Of a stretch of 64,000 nt of DNA, positions 61,044-64,000 are shown piece by piece. Both the position numbers and the translations under genes were made by a program. The DNA comes from Kribbella pittospori (GTDB taxonomy: Bacteria > Actinomycetota > Actinomycetes > Propionibacteriales > Kribbellaceae): positions 124,001 to 188,000 of the forward strand of contig NZ_SJKB01000004.1 of the NCBI RefSeq assembly GCF_004331465.1, written 5' to 3'. Below the pieces are notes generated by a model, which saw only the letters and a program-made list of their open reading frames with translations, did not search any database and was not told where the DNA came from. Position 1 is the stretch's first letter. Every line of letters begins with the position of its first letter.

Positions 61044-62051
61044 CTACTTGTCGGTGGCGAAGGCGGCGTCGAAGGCGGCTGCGGGCTTGTCGAAGGCCAG
61101 GTTGCGGATGACGTTGACTGCTTCGGCGGCGCCGACCTTGCGCTCCATGCCGGCGTCTTCCCACTCGACCGAGATCGGGCCGTCGTAGCCGATCGAGTTC
61201 AGGACCCGGAAGCAGTCCTCCCACTGCACGTCGCCGTGGCCGGTGGAGTAGAAGTCCCAGCCGCGGCGCGGGTCGCCCCACGGCAGGTGCGACCCGAGCC
61301 GGCCGTTGCGGCCGCCGCCGACCCGCATCCGGGTGTCCTTGCAGTCGACGTGGTAGATCCGGTCCTTGAAGTCCCACAGGAACGCGACCGGGTCGATGTC
61401 CTGCCACACCATGTGCGACGGATCCCAGTTCAGGCCGAACGCCTCGCGGTGCCCGATCGCCTCGAGCGTCAGCGTGGTGGTCCAGTAGTCGTACGCGATC
61501 TCCGACGGGTGCACCTCGTGCGCGAACCGCACGCCCTCCTGGTCGAAGACGTCGAGGATCGGGTTCCACCGGTCCGCGAAGTCCTGGTAGCCGGCCTCGA
61601 TCCGCTCGGCCGGCACCGGCGGGAACATCGCGACGTACTGCCAGATCGAAGACCCGGTGAAGCCGATCACCGTGTTCACGCCGAGCTTGGCGGCCGCGCG
61701 GGCGGTGTTCTTCAGGTCCTCGGCGGCGCGCTGCCGCACACCCTCGCCGTCGCCGTCGCCCCAGATCCGGGACGGCACGATCGCCTGGTGCCGGAAGTCG
61801 ATCGGGTTGTCGCAGACGGCCTGGCCGACCAGGTGGTTCGAGATCGCGAACACCTGCAGGTTGTACTTGGCCAGGATGTCCTTGCGGCCCTGGACGTACG
61901 AGTCGTCGTCGACCGCCTGCTGGACGTCGAAGTGGTCACCCGAGCAGGCGATCTCGACGCCGTCGTACCCGGCCTCGGAGGCGAACTGGCAGACCTCCTC
62001 GAACGGCAGGTCGGCCCACTGACCGGTGAACAACGTGATCGGACGTGGCAT
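61044..62051 (-). CDS. Sugar phosphate isomerase/epimerase (TIM-barrel)
   Basis: A 335-residue protein of the xylose-isomerase-like/AP endonuclease 2 TIM-barrel family. Metal-binding and active-site segments include [51 protein letters not shown], and the C-terminal [11 protein letters not shown]. Such enzymes isomerise or dehydrate sugars and inositol derivatives. It lies downstream of a Gfo/Idh oxidoreductase and near a ROK gene, the usual catabolic trio. Confidence 0.92.
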   Translation of the reverse strand: MPRPITLFTGQWADLPFEEVCQFASEAGYDGVEIACSGDHFDVQQAVDDDSYVQGRKDILAKYNLQVFAISNHLVGQAVCDNPIDFRHQAIVPSRIWGDGDGEGVRQRAAEDLKNTARAAAKLGVNTVIGFTGSSIWQYVAMFPPVPAERIEAGYQDFADRWNPILDVFDQEGVRFAHEVHPSEIAYDYWTTTLTLEAIGHREAFGLNWDPSHMVWQDIDPVAFLWDFKDRIYHVDCKDTRMRVGGGRNGRLGSHLPWGDPRRGWDFYSTGHGDVQWEDCFRVLNSIGYDGPISVEWEDAGMERKVGAAEAVNVIRNLAFDKPAAAFDAAFATDK

Positions 62052-62070
62052 CTGACTGACTCCTCAGCGA

Positions 62071-63165
62071 TTAAGAGTTCTCGACGGTGGTCCAGGCGCT
62101 GTCGTCCGCGGCCGACCGCAGTACGGCGTCGACCAGCCGGGCGGACCGTGCACCGGCGGCGAAATCGGGCAGACCGTCCGGGCGATCACCCAGTACGGCG
62201 GCATAGCTGTCGGCAACGAACGAGTCGAACGCATCCTGGTAGCCCTGCGCATGCCCGGCCGGCAGCCGGTTCACTCGCGCCGCGGGCGGGCTGAGCGTCT
62301 CGGGATCCCGGGTCAGCAACTGCGAGGCGGCACGACGGCCGACCCAGAGGCGATCCGGGTCCTCCTGGTCGAAGCCGAAACTCGACTCGGTCCCCGAGAC
62401 CTCCAGGTAGAGGCGGTTCTTCCGGCCCGCGGCGACCTGGCTGACGACGATCGCGCCGACCACTCCTGCCTCGGTGCGGAACTGCGCGGTCGCCAGATCC
62501 TCGGTGCGCACCTGCACGCCACCACGCTCGCTCCGGACGGTCCGCAGTTGCGCACTGATCGCCGCGATCCGGTCGCCGGTGACGAACTCGGTCAGGTCAC
62601 ACCAGTGCGACCCGATGTCGGCGAACGTCCGGGACGGACCGCCGGTCTGGTCGTCGACCCGCCAGTTCTGGTCGTCCACACCGGTCAGCCAGTCCTGCAG
62701 GTACGACCCGTGCAGGCTGGTGATCACTCCGGCGTCGCCGGCGGCGATCCGGGTCCGGAGCTCGCGGACCATCGGGTGGTAGCGGTAGACGAACGGCACC
62801 GCTCCGACGCGCTCGGCGTCGACAGCGGCGGCATGCAGACCGGCCGCGTCCTGCGCCGAGGTCGCGAGCGGCTTCTCGCAGATCACGTGCTTGCCGGCCT
62901 CGAGCGCCTGCAGCGTCACCGGGAGGTGGGTGTTGTTCGGCGTACAGACGTGGACGACATCGATGTCGGCGGCAAGTAGCTCGTCCAGGGTCGCGAAACC
63001 GCGCTCGGCACCGGTCGCCTCAGCCGCGGCCTCCGCACGCGCCGGGCTGGACCCGATCGCGCCGACCACCTGGGCTCCTGCCACCAGGGCCGACCTGCCG
63101 TGAACACGGCCCATGAAGCCGCCGCCGACGATCCCGACCCGGAGCTTGCGCGCACTGGTGGACAC
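62071..63165 (-). CDS. Gfo/Idh/MocA family oxidoreductase
   Basis: A 364-residue NAD(P)-dependent sugar oxidoreductase: VGIVGGGFMGRVHGRSAL (Rossmann), VHVCTPNNTHLPVTLQALEAGKHVICEKPLATS and ADIGSHWCDLTEFVTGDRI. I chose the GTG at 63165: it lies 8 bases after the TAGCGT -10 of a TTGACA promoter and is probably leaderless. The longer frame to 63207 would put the promoter inside the gene. It is first in an operon with the TIM-barrel isomerase. Confidence 0.92.
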   Translation of the reverse strand: MSTSARKLRVGIVGGGFMGRVHGRSALVAGAQVVGAIGSSPARAEAAAEATGAERGFATLDELLAADIDVVHVCTPNNTHLPVTLQALEAGKHVICEKPLATSAQDAAGLHAAAVDAERVGAVPFVYRYHPMVRELRTRIAAGDAGVITSLHGSYLQDWLTGVDDQNWRVDDQTGGPSRTFADIGSHWCDLTEFVTGDRIAAISAQLRTVRSERGGVQVRTEDLATAQFRTEAGVVGAIVVSQVAAGRKNRLYLEVSGTESSFGFDQEDPDRLWVGRRAASQLLTRDPETLSPPAARVNRLPAGHAQGYQDAFDSFVADSYAAVLGDRPDGLPDFAAGARSARLVDAVLRSAADDSAWTTVENS

Positions 63166-63173
63166 GTCGAAGG

Positions 63174-63203
63174 ACGCTATGTGACACTTTTGAACCCTGT
63201 CAA
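63174..63203 (-). promoter_or_regulatory. Sigma-70-type promoter of the oxidoreductase/isomerase operon
   Basis: On the minus strand TTGACA (63198-63203) is followed after 18 bases by TAGCGT (63174-63179). The GTG start at 63165 comes 8 bases later, fitting a leaderless mRNA. The -35 lies inside the ROK operator dyad. Confidence 0.7.
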
Positions 63204-63211
63204 GCAAAAGT
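63186..63211. promoter_or_regulatory. ROK operator dyad
   Basis: ACTTTTG (63186-63192) and CAAAAGT (63205-63211) are perfect 7-bp inverted repeats with a 12-base spacer that contains the TTGACA -35 box of the divergent operon. It is 29 bases before the ROK ATG. Binding would block the oxidoreductase/isomerase promoter. Confidence 0.7.
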
Positions 63212-63239
63212 CCATCGGTCCAACGACGGAAGTGCTGCG

Positions 63240-64000
63240 ATGAGCGATCTGGGTACGGCGGGCACCGGTGCCGTGCTGCGGTTGCTCCTGGACGGGCAGC
63301 CCCGGACCCGCGCCGAACTCATCGACCTGAGCGGCCTGGCCCGGTCCACCGTGACCGGCCGGATCGAAGAGTTGCTGACGGCGGGACTCGTCGTACCGTC
63401 CGGTGAGGCAGCGTCGACCGGTGGTCGGCCGCCGGCGCGGTTCCGGTTCAATCCGACCGCCCGACTGATCCTGGCAGCCGACGTCGGCGCGACACATCTA
63501 TCCGTCGCCCTCACCGACCTGACCGGCGAGATCCTCGATCGGTCGACCATGCCGCTCAACATCGCCGAAGGACCCGAGGTGGTCCTGACTGCGATCGCGC
63601 AAACCGGACGTTCGCTGCTGAAGGCTGCGCGGCGTTCAGTCACGGATCTTGCCGGCACCGGAGTCGGACTGCCTGGACCGGTCGAGCACAGCACCGGGCG
63701 CCCGAACCATCCGCCGATCATGCCGGGCTGGGACTCCTACGACGTGGTCGGCCGGCTCGACCACGAACTGAAGGCGCCGGTCCTGGTCGACAACGACGTG
63801 AACATCATGGCGCTCGGCGAACACGCGACCGAGTACGCCGACGTCGAGCACCTCCTGTTCGTCAAGGTCGCCACCGGCATCGGCGCCGGCGTGATCAGCG
63901 GCGGCCGCCTGCATCGTGGCGCCAAGGGCGCGGCCGGAGACATCGGCCACATCCAGGCACCAGGCCGCACCGAACTGTGCCACTGCGGCAACACCGGCTG
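63240..64000 (+). CDS. ROK-family transcriptional regulator (partial, runs off right edge)
   Basis: About 253 codons are visible; the gene continues past the window. The ATG at 63240 is followed by a winged helix (VLRLLLDGQPRTRAELIDLSGLARSTVTGRIEELLTAGL), then a ROK sugar-binding domain with LILAADVGATHLSVAL, TGVGLPGPVEHSTGRP, LVDNDVNIMALGE and the start of the zinc motif CHCGNTG at the very end. It faces the oxidoreductase/isomerase operon across the dyad at 63186-63211 and is its likely repressor. Confidence 0.92.
   Translation, partial: MSDLGTAGTGAVLRLLLDGQPRTRAELIDLSGLARSTVTGRIEELLTAGLVVPSGEAASTGGRPPARFRFNPTARLILAADVGATHLSVALTDLTGEILDRSTMPLNIAEGPEVVLTAIAQTGRSLLKAARRSVTDLAGTGVGLPGPVEHSTGRPNHPPIMPGWDSYDVVGRLDHELKAPVLVDNDVNIMALGEHATEYADVEHLLFVKVATGIGAGVISGGRLHRGAKGAAGDIGHIQAPGRTELCHCGNTG

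Noticed and set aside
1..64000. tRNA or rRNA genes, CRISPR arrays, prophage or complete insertion sequences
   Set aside because: No cloverleaf-like genes, spacer-repeat arrays, integrases, transposases or phage structural genes were recognised on either strand.

Overview
The window is high-GC actinobacterial DNA. Short overlapping operons, frequent GTG/TTG starts, leaderless-looking promoters, many regulators and several sugar ABC systems suggest a soil actinomycete of the Propionibacteriales, close to Kribbella; that taxon is inferred from gene order and style only. No tRNA, rRNA, CRISPR array, prophage or intact insertion sequence was seen.

Layout. 1-3 kb: the end of an ECF sigma/YCII pair, a type II NADH dehydrogenase and ftsY. 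3-10 kb: a complete cydABDC operon (minus strand) facing a BlaI repressor and its M56 peptidase across BlaI-type operators. 10-15 kb: a RibD-like reductase, a possible 31-residue membrane protein, a threonine aldolase, a lipoprotein/ECF sigma/anti-sigma operon with a recognisable ECF promoter, and two small plus-strand genes. 15-28 kb: the conserved core block smc, a coiled-coil protein, mutM, rnc, rpmF, DUF177, coaD, rsmD, recG, a DAK-type kinase, a divergent methyltransferase, and rpmB.

28-46.6 kb is an accessory sugar region. It holds an ABC transporter operon ending in a fused Gfo/Idh oxidoreductase-aldo/keto reductase; a HAD phosphatase and a Tat-exported GxGYxYP protein; then a second sugar locus (ROK regulator, Gfo/Idh, binding protein, two permeases, alcohol dehydrogenase, ThuA). 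In the second locus the Gfo/Idh gene is frameshifted and the ThuA gene is a remnant, so it appears to be decaying. An MFS/HAD pair and another ROK gene follow.

46.6-53.6 kb returns to core genes (DinB-like protein, thiD, thiL, an Lrp-type RAM protein, a DUF3515 lipoprotein, ddl), interrupted by a second YCII/ECF42 pair and a second RibD-like gene. 53.6-64 kb holds a P450 with a TetR regulator, a Cys/Met-metabolism PLP enzyme, a DeoR regulator between two related MFS transporters, a MerR regulator facing a small protein with a 28-residue repeat, and a sugar isomerase/oxidoreductase operon controlled by a ROK regulator that runs off the right edge.

Most non-coding interest lies in dyad elements: nested palindromes at 36.1 kb, a 108-bp MITE-like inverted repeat at 49.1 kb, a three-copy CTTTCAG element at 52.45 kb, and clear operators in front of the BlaI, ROK, DeoR, TetR and MerR genes.
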